This document shows, one piece after another, positions 26,340-35,331 of a stretch of DNA of 64,000 bases. The position numbers and the translations under genes were made by a program. Under the pieces are notes generated by a model, which saw only the letters and a list, made by a program, of their open reading frames with translations, was not told where the DNA came from and searched no databases. How positions within the stretch are numbered: position 1 is the first letter of the stretch; every line of letters begins with the position of its first letter. The DNA comes from Pseudomonas wayambapalatensis (GTDB lineage: Bacteria; Pseudomonadota; Gammaproteobacteria; Pseudomonadales; Pseudomonadaceae), in NCBI GenBank assembly GCA_014268975.2, contig CP077096.1, forward strand, positions 3,881,501 to 3,945,500. Direction: 5' to 3'.

Positions 26340-27548
26340 TCAATCCTGGCTGGTGGCGCCGATACGGTGCACAGAAAGGTCCGCGCCCTGGAACTCCTGC
26401 TCATGGCTCAAGCGCAACCCGTGAACCGCCCTGACCAAGCCGTACACGGCAAAGCCACCGGCCAAGGCCACCAGCAAGCCGGCCAGGCTGCCGAGCAACT
26501 GGCTCAGCAGGCTGATACCGCCCAGCCCCCCGAGCGTCGTCTGCCCGAAGATGCCGCACGCCAGACCGCCCCATACGCCACACACACCGTGCAACGGCCA
26601 CACGCCCAGCACATCGTCGACTTTCCAGCGATTCTGCGAGGCAGTGAAGCACCACACGAACAGCGCTCCCGCCACCAGCCCGGTCATCAGCGCGCCAACC
26701 GGGTGCATGAGATCGGAACCGGCACACACCGCCACCAATCCGGCCAGCGGGCCATTGTGCAGGAAGCCTGGGTCATTGCGCCCGACCAGCAAGGCCGACA
26801 GCGTGCCGCCCACCATCGCCATCAGCGAATTGATCGCCACCAGCCCGCTGACACCCTCCAGGGTCTGTGCGCTCATGACGTTGAAGCCGAACCAGCCGAT
26901 GATCAGGATCCAAGAGCCCAACGCCAGGAACGGGATACTGGAAGGTGCGAAAGCCACCAGCCGTCCATCACGGTACCGCCCGCGACGGGCACCGAGCAGG
27001 ATGACGGCCGCCAGCGCCAGCCAGCCGCCCATGGCATGCACCACCACCGAACCGGCAAAGTCATGGAAGGGTGCGCCGAACCGAGCTTGTAACCAGGCCT
27101 GGATGCCCAGGTTGCCGTTCCACACAATCCCTTCGAAAAACGGGTAGACGAACGCCACGATCAGCGCGGTGGCGCACAACTGCGGGGCAAAGCGCGCGCG
27201 CTCGGCGATACCCCCGGAGATGATTGCCGGGATCGCCGCGGCAAAGGTCAGCAGGAAGAAGCACTTGACCAAGGCATAGCCATGATCGCTGGCCAGCTCC
27301 GCCGCCGGCTGGAAGAAGCTGACGCCGTAGGCGATCCAGTAGCCGATGAAGAAATACACCAGCGCCGAGACGGCGAAGTCGCTGAGAATCTTGCACAGGG
27401 CATTGACTTGGTTCTTGTGCCGCACGGTTCCGACCTCGAGAAAGGCGAAACCGGCGTGCATGGCCAGGACCAGAATGGCCCCCATGAGGATGAACAGGGT
27501 GTTGGAGCCATGGACGAGGGAGTCCATCGCGCTATGCATGTTTTCCAT
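26340..27548 (-). CDS. amtB: Ammonium transporter
   Basis: Inner-membrane ammonium channel of the Amt/Rh family, 402 residues with about eleven helices. The N-terminal mark is FILMGAILVLAMHAGFAFLEVG and conserved pore stretches are visible: DFAGSVVVHAMGG (pore His 168 equivalent), HPVGALMTGLVAG and LHGVCGVWGG (pore His 318 equivalent). No signal sequence is seen, unlike E. coli AmtB. I use ATG 27548 with AGGT upstream; an earlier start adds 14 residues. The usual partner glnK is not adjacent, so this is probably a second amt gene. Confidence 0.93.
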   Translation of the reverse strand: MENMHSAMDSLVHGSNTLFILMGAILVLAMHAGFAFLEVGTVRHKNQVNALCKILSDFAVSALVYFFIGYWIAYGVSFFQPAAELASDHGYALVKCFFLLTFAAAIPAIISGGIAERARFAPQLCATALIVAFVYPFFEGIVWNGNLGIQAWLQARFGAPFHDFAGSVVVHAMGGWLALAAVILLGARRGRYRDGRLVAFAPSSIPFLALGSWILIIGWFGFNVMSAQTLEGVSGLVAINSLMAMVGGTLSALLVGRNDPGFLHNGPLAGLVAVCAGSDLMHPVGALMTGLVAGALFVWCFTASQNRWKVDDVLGVWPLHGVCGVWGGLACGIFGQTTLGGLGGISLLSQLLGSLAGLLVALAGGFAVYGLVRAVHGLRLSHEQEFQGADLSVHRIGATSQD

Positions 27549-27860
27549 GGAGTGGGCAGACCTGCTGAAAAATGCACCAGGACAGTTCATAAACCTTGCT
27601 CGCGCACCTGATCGGTGCCTGCCGTGCGCCCCATTTTGGGAGGCCGACTACGCAGGGCGTGGTTTTTTCTTGGGTTTGTCGTGGATTGGGTTAAGGTTTA
27701 TCGGTGTCCGCCAGGGTCTCGCATGCATTCGGGGCAGCGCCTGGCATCGACGCCCCGTGACACGGCAGAACAAAGCAAACGCCGTACCAGCGACAAGCGG
27801 TGAACCTTCCGCCACACTCATTACTCGAAATAGCCACACACATCGACAGGGAGAGACTCC
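27549..27860. other. Intergenic region between amtB and yqjD-like operon
   Basis: 312 bases between divergent genes. On the right side there is an AlgU-like promoter (27802-27830). A sigma-54 promoter for amtB was searched for and not found; the closest GGCAC clusters on the minus strand lack the required spacing. A T-rich patch (27661-27670) lies mid-way. No gene seen. Confidence 0.6.
27802..27830 (+). promoter_or_regulatory. Candidate AlgU (RpoE-type) promoter of yqjD-like operon
   Basis: GAACCT, a 17-base spacer and TCGAAA fit the AlgU consensus GAACTT-N16/17-TCnnA with one mismatch in the -35. It lies 30 bases before the first gene. Confidence 0.45.
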
Positions 27861-28175
27861 ATGGCCAGCAAATCGGCAAAGACTGCACAAGAGATCTTGA
27901 TGGCTGACTTCCAGGCACTGGTACGCGACACCGAGAAACTGCTCGCCGACACCGCCAATCTGGCGGGCGATCAGGCCGACGAACTGCGTGGCCAGATCCA
28001 CGACCGCCTGCAGCAAGCCCGCGAAAGCCTGCAACTGACCCAGGAGTCGGTACGCGAGCGTGGCCAGGCTGCGCTGGGCAGTGCCGAAGAATACGTCCAG
28101 GAAAACCCATGGCAGGCCATCGGCATCGCAGCCGGTGTCGGGCTACTGGTCGGCCTGCTCGCCAGCCGCCGCTGA
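27861..28175 (+). CDS. DUF883/YqjD-like ribosome- or membrane-associated protein
   Basis: Protein of 104 residues of the ElaB/YqjD/CsbD-neighbour DUF883 family. The body (residues 5-75) is a charged coiled-coil-like helix (DTEKLLADTANLAGDQADEL), and the C-terminus has the family's membrane anchor ENPWQAIGIAAGVGLLVG with glycine zipper, ending in LASRR. E. coli YqjD anchors ribosomes to the inner membrane in stationary phase. It starts a three-gene unit like yqjD-yqjE-yqjK (9-base and 4-base-overlap spacing). Confidence 0.88.
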   Translation: MASKSAKTAQEILMADFQALVRDTEKLLADTANLAGDQADELRGQIHDRLQQARESLQLTQESVRERGQAALGSAEEYVQENPWQAIGIAAGVGLLVGLLASRR

Positions 28176-28184
28176 GGAGGACGC

Positions 28185-28559
28185 ATGGACAACGACGCCA
28201 TCGGCGCCGGCGCTTCCGGCAAACGCCTCGGCGCGGCCATCCTGGGGCTGCTGCACAGTCACATCGAGCTGTTCGGCATCGAATTGCAGGAGCAGAAAGG
28301 CCGTACCCTGCGCCTCCTGCTATTCGCAGGGTTGGCACTGGTTTTTGCCCTGCTCCTGTTGACCGCGCTGTCCGGGTTGATCCTGGTGTTGCTGTGGGAC
28401 AGCTACCGATTGGCCGGCATCGTCGGCCTTTGCGTGTTCTACAGCATCGCCGCACTCTTTTGCGGCCTGCGCCTGAAGGCCGCCGTGTTCGATGAATCCT
28501 CACCGTTCAGCAGTACCCTCGAAGAACTCGCCAAGGACCGGGAGCGCCTGTTGCCATGA
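28185..28559 (+). CDS. YqjE-like phage holin superfamily III protein
   Basis: Inner-membrane protein of 124 residues of the Phage_holin_3_6/YqjE family. Two hydrophobic helices are visible (LLLFAGLALVFALLLLTALSG and SYRLAGIVGLCVFYSIAALF) after a conserved amphipathic start (LLHSHIELFGIELQEQKGR). Strong ribosome site GAGGAGG. Despite the family name there is no sign of phage; this is the normal partner of the DUF883 gene. It overlaps the next gene by 4 bases. Confidence 0.88.
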   Translation: MDNDAIGAGASGKRLGAAILGLLHSHIELFGIELQEQKGRTLRLLLFAGLALVFALLLLTALSGLILVLLWDSYRLAGIVGLCVFYSIAALFCGLRLKAAVFDESSPFSSTLEELAKDRERLLP

Positions 28560-28885
28560 GCCTGCCTGAACTGCCTAATACCCGTAACCCCCGCGAGCTG
28601 CGCAAGGCACTGCTGCGCCTGCGCCTGGAAATGCATCGCCAGGAAATTCGCCACGAGTCCGGTCAACTGCTCCAGCCGGTTCAGCGCCTGCGCGGCATGG
28701 GTGCATCGGTCCAGGACGGCCTTGGCATCAAGCACGCTCCGCTGTGGGGCCTGGGCGTCGTGGTCGCCCTGGGTTTCCTGACCGGCAAGGGGGTGCGCAG
28801 CGGCAACCTGGCGCGCCTGCTGCGCCTGGGTGGCAGCCTGGCGCCCCTGGTGCGCCTGTTCCTGCAGAATGGCCGTCATCGCTGA
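28556..28885 (+). CDS. Small membrane-associated protein, third gene of yqjDE-like operon
   Basis: Protein of 109 residues. The N-terminal half is basic and helical (RELRKALLRLRLEMHRQEIRH), and the C-terminal half has one hydrophobic helix (LWGLGVVVALGFLTG). The position matches YqjK of E. coli, but sequence likeness is weak. ATGA overlap with the yqjE-like gene implies translational coupling. In P. aeruginosa this unit corresponds to the genes next to dgt (around PA3040-PA3042). Confidence 0.8.
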   Translation: MSLPELPNTRNPRELRKALLRLRLEMHRQEIRHESGQLLQPVQRLRGMGASVQDGLGIKHAPLWGLGVVVALGFLTGKGVRSGNLARLLRLGGSLAPLVRLFLQNGRHR

Positions 28886-28959
28886 AACGAAGCGCCCGCG
28901 GCTTGCGCGGGTGCCCATGACACGGGAAGCTATGGCCATCATCTGACGGAGATCGAGCC

Positions 28960-30291
28960 TTGGACTGGCATACCCTGCTAAACCGCGAACGCCTCGGCAA
29001 AGCCTTGTACAGCCCTGAAGAACTGGGGCGCAGCCCCTTCCACAAGGACCATGACCGCATCATCTTCTCCGGCGCCTTCCGCCGCCTGGGGCGCAAGACC
29101 CAGGTCCATCCGGTTTCGAGCAACGACCACATCCATACCCGCCTCACCCACTCCCTCGAAGTCAGTTGCGTGGGCCGCTCGCTGGGCATGAGGGTTGGCG
29201 AGACCCTGCGCGCCAGCCTGCCCGACTGGTGTGCACCAAGCGACCTGGGCATGATCGTGCAGTCGGCCTGCCTGGCCCACGACATCGGCAACCCGCCGTT
29301 CGGCCACTCCGGCGAAGACGCCATCCGCCACTGGTTTCAGCAGGCAGCGGGACGCGGTTGGCTCGACGACATGAACGACGACCAACGTGCCGACTTCCTC
29401 AACTTCGAAGGTAACGCCCAGGGTTTTCGCGTGCTCACCCAGCTGGAATACCACCAGTTCGACGGCGGCACCCGCCTGACCTACGCCACCCTCGGCACCT
29501 ATCTCAAGTACCCATGGAGCGCCCGTCATGCCGACGCGCTGGGGTACAAGAAACACAAGTTCGGCTGCTACCAGAGCGAGCTGCCACTGCTGCAGCAGAT
29601 CGCCCACAAACTGGGCCTGCCGCAGCTCGAGGAACAACGTTGGGCTCGTCACCCGCTGGTGTACCTGATGGAGGCCGCGGACGACATCTGCTACGCGCTG
29701 ATCGACCTGGAGGACGGCCTGGAGATGGAGCTGCTGCAGTATGCCGAGGTCGAGGCGCTGCTGCTGGACCTGGTCGGTGACGACCTGCCCGACACCTATC
29801 GACAACTGGGTCCGTCGGACTCTCGTCGGCGCAAGCTGGCCATTCTGCGCGGCAAGGCCATCGAGCATCTGACCAACGCCGCCGCCCAGGCCTTCGTCGA
29901 GCAGCAACAGGCGCTGCTGGCCGGGCATCTGGCAGGCGACCTGGTCGAACACATGCATGGCCCAGCCCAGCATTGTGTGCTGCAGGCCAAGGATATCGCG
30001 CGCAAGAAGATCTTCCAGGACAAGCGCAAGACGCTGCATGAAATCGGCGCCTATACCACGCTGGAGATTCTTCTCAACGCGTTCTGCGGGGCAGCGCTGG
30101 AACAACACGGTGGGCGCACACCATCCTTCAAGAGTCGGCGTGTGCTGGACCTGATCGGCAACCACGCCCCCGATCCACACGGCTCCCTGCACAACGCTTT
30201 CCTGCGCATGATCGACTTCATCGCTGGCATGACCGACAGCTACGCCAGTGAAATGGCGGGAGAAATGACAGGACGCTCCAGCCCTCACTGA
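28960..30291 (+). CDS. dgt: Deoxyguanosinetriphosphate triphosphohydrolase
   Basis: HD-domain dNTPase of 443 residues that converts dGTP to deoxyguanosine and tripolyphosphate. HD motifs are THSLEVSCVG (first His), CLAHDIGNPPFGHSGE (HD pair) and a later Asp in EAADDICYALIDLEDG. TTG start: MDWHTLLNRERLGK with GGAG upstream, and no ATG nearby that keeps the N-terminus. It lies beside the yqjDE-like unit and the RocA2-like gene, the order seen in P. aeruginosa (dgt PA3043 next to rocS2-rocA2). Confidence 0.94.
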   Translation: MDWHTLLNRERLGKALYSPEELGRSPFHKDHDRIIFSGAFRRLGRKTQVHPVSSNDHIHTRLTHSLEVSCVGRSLGMRVGETLRASLPDWCAPSDLGMIVQSACLAHDIGNPPFGHSGEDAIRHWFQQAAGRGWLDDMNDDQRADFLNFEGNAQGFRVLTQLEYHQFDGGTRLTYATLGTYLKYPWSARHADALGYKKHKFGCYQSELPLLQQIAHKLGLPQLEEQRWARHPLVYLMEAADDICYALIDLEDGLEMELLQYAEVEALLLDLVGDDLPDTYRQLGPSDSRRRKLAILRGKAIEHLTNAAAQAFVEQQQALLAGHLAGDLVEHMHGPAQHCVLQAKDIARKKIFQDKRKTLHEIGAYTTLEILLNAFCGAALEQHGGRTPSFKSRRVLDLIGNHAPDPHGSLHNAFLRMIDFIAGMTDSYASEMAGEMTGRSSPH

Positions 30292-30373
30292 CAGACAACG
30301 AGGGACGGTCAGCCGCAGCTTGCCGTCCATCTTGAGAGAAACTTCCTACATGCTCACAGAAACATTAAATACC

Positions 30374-30392
30374 CAGAAAAAATAATTCTGGA
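30374..30392. promoter_or_regulatory. AT-rich dyad in promoter region of rocA2-like gene
   Basis: CCAGAA, seven A/T bases, TTCTGG: a perfect 6-base dyad about 180 bases before the response regulator gene, in an unusually AT-rich 277-base gap. It could be a regulator binding site; no factor assigned. Confidence 0.3.
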
Positions 30393-30568
30393 ATTAGCAC
30401 ACCCTCGTCTTGACTCCTTACAGAGCCTACACAAACCCAGGGCACACGTAGTACTTGGATGTAGGTCTTTTCCCATATATGGCATTACGTCTAACCTCTC
30501 ATGCCCGAAGACGGTCAACTGCGATAAGGTTTTGTTTGCATCTGACACTCGCCGACTGGGAAGTTGAT

Positions 30569-31189
30569 ATGAGCTCCATATTTATTGTTGATGACCACCC
30601 TGTGATTCGCCTGGCCATTCGCATGTTGCTGGAAAATCAGAATTACAAGGTCATTGGCGAGTCTGACAATGGCGTCGATGCCATGCAGATGATCCGTGAA
30701 ACCCCTCCCGACCTGGTCATCCTCGACATCAGCATCCCCAAGCTCGATGGCCTGGAGGTCCTGGCGCGCTTCCAGACCATGGGACTGCCCCTGAAAGTGC
30801 TGGTGCTGACGGCACAGTCGCCAACGCTGTTCGCGATCCGCTGCATGCACTCGGGCGCTGCGGGTTTTGTGTGCAAGCAGGAAGACCTGAGCGAGTTGCT
30901 CAGCGCAGTCAAGGCAGTACTTTCCGGTTACAACTACTTCCCCAGCCAGGCAATAAACCCCAATCAAGAAATATCCGATCAGGACATAGAGCTTTTCCGA
31001 CAAGTTAACGACAGAGAGTTGATGGTCCTTCAACTCTTCGCACAGGGGCGCAGCAACAAGGAAATCGCCAAAGGCATGTTCCTCAGCAACAAGACTGTCA
31101 GCACCTACAAAAAGCGCCTGATGCAAAAGCTAAGGGTCGACACCTTGGTCGACCTGATCGAAGTGGCCAAGCGCAACGCGCTGGTCTGA
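30569..31189 (+). CDS. rocA2: RocA2/EvgA-like LuxR-type response regulator
   Basis: Response regulator of 206 residues. The receiver domain (residues 1-120) has the acidic pair in IVDDHP, the phospho-acceptor Asp in DLVILDISIPKLDG and the Thr/Lys switch in VLTAQSP and FVCKQ. The C-terminal LuxR-type helix-turn-helix is QLFAQGRSNKEIAKGMFLSN. ATG at 30569 follows GGAAG; an earlier frame start is not family-like. Local GC is lower than in the neighbours. In P. aeruginosa RocA2 with sensor RocS2 controls fimbriae and an efflux pump. The cognate sensor starts 8 bases downstream, but it is frameshifted here. Confidence 0.85.
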   Translation: MSSIFIVDDHPVIRLAIRMLLENQNYKVIGESDNGVDAMQMIRETPPDLVILDISIPKLDGLEVLARFQTMGLPLKVLVLTAQSPTLFAIRCMHSGAAGFVCKQEDLSELLSAVKAVLSGYNYFPSQAINPNQEISDQDIELFRQVNDRELMVLQLFAQGRSNKEIAKGMFLSNKTVSTYKKRLMQKLRVDTLVDLIEVAKRNALV

Positions 31190-31197
31190 GGTGAATC

Positions 31198-34100
31198 ATG
31201 CCGAGGTACATCGTCTGCGTGCTGCTGACCCTGCTCAGTCTGGGTTGCCATGCTCAAACGAAGCAGGAGGTCGCCCCCCAAAAGCTGGAACTGCTGGTCC
31301 GCTCCACCGCCGAAGCAACCGTGCCAGCCTTCTCGGCCGCTCAGCGGCAGTGGCTGCACGACCGTACCAGCCTGACACTGGGAACCTCCGCGCCCAACAA
31401 TCCCCCCTTCGACGTCACCAGTGGCAACGAGTACCAAGGCCTGACAGCAGAGTATGCCGCCCTGATCGGCAGCGCACTGGGGCTCGAAATAAAAGTCCTG
31501 CGATTTACTCATCGCCAGGACGCGGTGGAGGCACTCAAGGCCGGACGCATCGATCTACTTGGCAGTGCAAACAGCTATGAAGCCGCGGTCGAGGGCTTGG
31601 CACTGTCAAGACCCTACGCGGTAGACCGCCCCGTTCTGGTCACCCGCGAGGACGAGACACGCCCCCTCGACGTGGGGCTCGCCGACCTGCGCCTGAGCAC
31701 GCTCTACCATTACCTGCCAATCGAGGATGTGCATACGCTTTACCCGCAAGCTCAGCTGAAAACCTTCAGTTCCACCTCCGAAGCGTTGAACGCTGTCGCG
31801 TTTGGCCAAGCCGACGTATTTCTTGGCGATACCATTTCGACTCACTTCCAGCTTACCCGCGGTCATCTGCCGCGCCTGCGCATGGCCAATTTTGGCAAGC
31901 ACGAAGCCGTGGGCTTCAGCTTCGCTGTGCGCGCCCAGGATCACTTGTTGATGAGCCTGATCAACACCATCCTCGACAGCCAGCCAACGTGTCGAGCGCG
32001 ATCTTCAAGCGCTGGAGTGCAGGCAGCGACCTGCTGCTCACCGATCGCCGCCTGCAACTGACCTCGCGCGAACAGCAATGGTTGCGCGAGCATCCCAGCA
32101 TGCGCGTGGTGGTGAGCGATACCTCCGCCCCCCTGTCATTCTTCGACGGCAACGGCCATTTCCGCGGCATCACCGCCGACCTGCTGGAACTAATCCGCTT
32201 GCGCACCGGCTTGCAGTTCGAAATCCAACGCGCCAACGGGATCGAAGAGATGATCCAGTCGATCGCGCAGGGCAGTGCCGACCTGATTGCCGCGCTGAGC
32301 GTCGCAGCACCCGCCCAGGCAGCCCTGCAACTCAGTCGCCCCTACCTCGAAAGCCCCTATGTACTGGTTACCCGCAGCGGCCGCCCCTTCACGTCACTGG
32401 AGCAACTGAATGGCCGCCGAGTCGCCATCACACGGCACACCCCGCCTGCGATGCTGCTGGCGACTACGCACCCGCAGATCCGTCTGATCGAGACCGAAAG
32501 CACCTTCTACTCCATGGCCCTGCTCAGCAGCGGTGCGGTGGATGCGACCATCACCACGCTGCTGGACGCCAACCATGCCACCGCCGCCAACAACGATCTG
32601 GTGATCCGCACCACGATCGGCAACGACCCGGCCTCCTTCTCCATGGCCAGCGCCAAGGATGCCAGCCTCCTGGCTTCGATTCTCGACAAGGCCTTGCTGA
32701 GCATCACGCCAGAAGAGCTGGGAGTCATAAACAGTCGCTGGCGCGGCTATGCGTTGCACGATGGTGGCCAATGGCGCGAGTACCAGCGCCTGGTGCTGCA
32801 GGTCGTCTTGGGGATCGGCGTTCTGCTGTTGCTGGCGCTGGCCTGGAACGCCTACCTGCGACGCCAGATACGGCACCGTCGCCAGGCAGAACGCGCCCTG
32901 AACGATCAGCTCGAATTCATGCGCGCCCTGCTCAACGGGACCCCTCACCCGATGTACGTACGCGACCGCGAAGGACGGCTGCAAAGTTGTAACGACAGCT
33001 ATCTGGAGGCTGTCGATGCAAGTGCCGATGCCGTCATGGGCAAACTGCTCCAGGAAAGTCTGTTCAGCAACTGCGATTACACCCGGCAGATCCACACCGA
33101 CTATCTGCAGGTGATGGAAGCAGGCACACCGCTGATCATCGACCGCCCGCTGCGCCTGAAAGACCGCGAGTTGACCATCTACCACTGGATCCTTCCCTAC
33201 CGCGACTCGCTGGGCGAAGTACAGGGCATCATCGGTGGCTGGATCGACATCAGTGATCGCCGCAAGCTAATCCAGGACCTACGCCTCGCCAAACAGCAGG
33301 CCGACGATGCCAACCGGGCCAAGAGCACCTTCCTGGCGACCATCAGCCATGAGATCCGCACACCGATGAACGCCGTGATAGGCATGCTCGAACTCGCGGT
33401 CAGGCGCGCCGACCAGGGGCAGTTGGACAACGCGTCGATCGAGGTCGCCTATCATTCGGCCAGGGACCTGCTCGGACTGATCGGCGATATTCTCGACATC
33501 GTCAGAATAGAGTCCGGGCATTTGTCCCTGACCCCTGAGCCGATCGATCTGGCGGCCCTGATCGAATCGGTGCGACGGGTGTTCGAAGGCCAGGCCCGGG
33601 AAAAAGGCCTACTGCTGGAGGTGCTCATAGAACCCTCGGCGCGCTGCTACGCTCTGCTCGATCCACTGCGTTTCAAGCAGGTGCTCTCCAACCTGGTCAG
33701 CAACTCGATCAAATTCACCGACGAGGGCCATGTACGCATCAAAGCCTCGGTACAGGGCAGCGAACGCGACATGCTCGAACTGGAAGTGCGCGACAGCGGA
33801 ATCGGCATTCACGATGACGACCTGCGACGGTTGTTCAACCCCTTCGTACAGATCAATCCGCAGAGTGAAAGCGCCCGCGCCGGTACCGGGCTGGGCCTGG
33901 CGATCTGTCGTACCCTGTGCGAGATGATGGGTGGCCAACTGGCGCTCAAGAGCCTGCAGGGCGTGGGCACCCAGGTGCGCCTGCTGATGCCGCTGCAGCG
34001 CGTGGCACCACCCCCGGACAGCGTCGTGCAGCCGCCACACATAGAGGCACCCGACACGCGACTCAGGGTTCTGGTGATCGACGACCATCCCGCCAACCTG

Positions 34101-34793
34101 CTATTGATGGCCCAGCAGCTGACGTATCTGGGGCTCTGGCACGACAGTGCCCGCGACGGTCAGGAAGGGCTGGAAAAATGGCGGCACGGAGACTTCGACG
34201 TACTGATCCTCGACTGCAACATGCCACGCATGAATGGCTACCAACTGGCAGAAGTCCTGCGCAGCGAAGAACGCCAACGGGGCAAGGCAGCTTGCACCAT
34301 CCTCGGCTACACCGCCAACGCCCAACCGGAAGTACGCCAGCGCTGCCTGAACGCCGGCATGGACGACTGCCTGCTCAAACCCATCAGCCTGCAAACCCTC
34401 GGATTGCATCTGGCCAGTGTGAGCCCCTCGTGTCGGCGGCGCTCACAAGGGCCCTTCGACCTCGACGGGCTGACGAACATCATCGGTGACCGCCGTGAAG
34501 ACCACGCACGAATGCTGACCACGCTGCAACTGAGCCTGGAACAGGACCTGACCCTGCTGATGACCCTGGACCCCGAGCAGGACGCACAAGCCATCGCCGA
34601 GCAGGCGCACAAGATTCTTGGCGTGGCGCGCATGCTGGATGCAAAGGGATTGATGGAGGCTTGTCAGGCGCTGGAAACAGAGGGGATGTCGTCGACGCAA
34701 CTGAAATTGCGCCGCCAGGCGCTGGCGCGGCAGATGCGGCGCGTAGAGAAGGCCTTGGCCGGTCAGCGTTGCCAACCAGCCAAGACACAGTGA
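31198..34793 (+). pseudogene. rocS2: RocS2/BvgS-like unorthodox hybrid sensor kinase, split by a frameshift
   Basis: Two overlapping frames together code the whole family protein. Frame 1 (31198-about 31985) gives a signal peptide and the first periplasmic SBP_bac_3 domain up to LLMSLINTILDSQ. Frame 2 (from about 31986, stop 34793) continues with AIFKRWSAGSDLLLTD, a second binding domain, a membrane helix, a PAS domain, a histidine kinase (SHEIRTPMN, NSIKF, GTGLGLAI), a receiver (DVLILDCNMP) and an Hpt domain (AHKILGVARML). The shift is net minus one base near 31980-31986. Without correction, product 1 runs 25 residues out of frame and stops at 32061. No homopolymer or slippery site explains it; a sequencing error or a true lesion are the options. 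Confidence 0.85.
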
Positions 34794-34800
34794 CGCGGGA

Positions 34801-35145
34801 TCAGGAAGCCGAGTTGATCGGCTTGTCCGGATACCAGGCATCCAGCAGCGGGCTGACCTCGATCTTGGTGAGCTCGCTGCGGCCCTTGAGCCACGCTTCG
34901 ACAGTGGCGCGCTGCTCTTCGCTGACCGAACCACGCTTGGCCAGGCAGACCAGGCCGAAGTCATCACCACCGACATAGTCCAGGCCGTTGGCGTCCATGG
35001 CCTCTGCCAGGAAGGCGTCGAGGAAGGCATCGATGGCTTCGTCGGACAGGTCTTCCTTGAAGTCCAGGTTCAGTTCGAAACCCAATTCCTGGAATTCATC
35101 CACGCACAGCTTCTTGCGCAGACGACGGGAACGGTTGGTAGCCAT
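34801..35145 (-). CDS. yggL: YggL family ribosome-associated protein
   Basis: Protein of 114 residues of the DUF469/YggL family, known to bind the 50S subunit. Marks are the basic start NRSRRLRKKLCVDEFQ, GFELNLDF and the acidic middle, then DDFGLVCLAKRG. It is convergent with the kinase gene (7-base gap) and divergent from dacB. The place matches P. aeruginosa PA3046 between rocA2 and dacB. Confidence 0.9.
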   Translation of the reverse strand: MATNRSRRLRKKLCVDEFQELGFELNLDFKEDLSDEAIDAFLDAFLAEAMDANGLDYVGGDDFGLVCLAKRGSVSEEQRATVEAWLKGRSELTKIEVSPLLDAWYPDKPINSAS

Positions 35146-35331
35146 TGAAACAATCCTCTTGAGTAATTACGCGCGGCACTTTACCAGTTTCCGCGCCAGA
35201 GCGGCGCTTTTGTGTCGAACCTGCCCACAAACAGCACGCTTGGGGCATAATGCGCACTATATTTCGCCAAGGGGCCATCATCTCTTACAGCCCCATCGTC
35301 CTTTTCCCTCGCCCGCAGGGTTACAGCACTC

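Noticed and set aside
27549..27700. Possible sigma-54 promoter for amtB
   Set aside because: GGCAC stretches exist on the minus strand but none has GG and GC at the required 10-base spacing.
28185..28559. Holin-family protein as a sign of prophage
   Set aside because: It belongs to the chromosomal yqjD-yqjE type operon, with no phage genes near.
31980..31990. Programmed -1 ribosomal frameshifting in the rocS2-like gene
   Set aside because: No X XXY YYZ slippery heptamer or following pseudoknot is evident at the junction, and the family is normally encoded in one frame.
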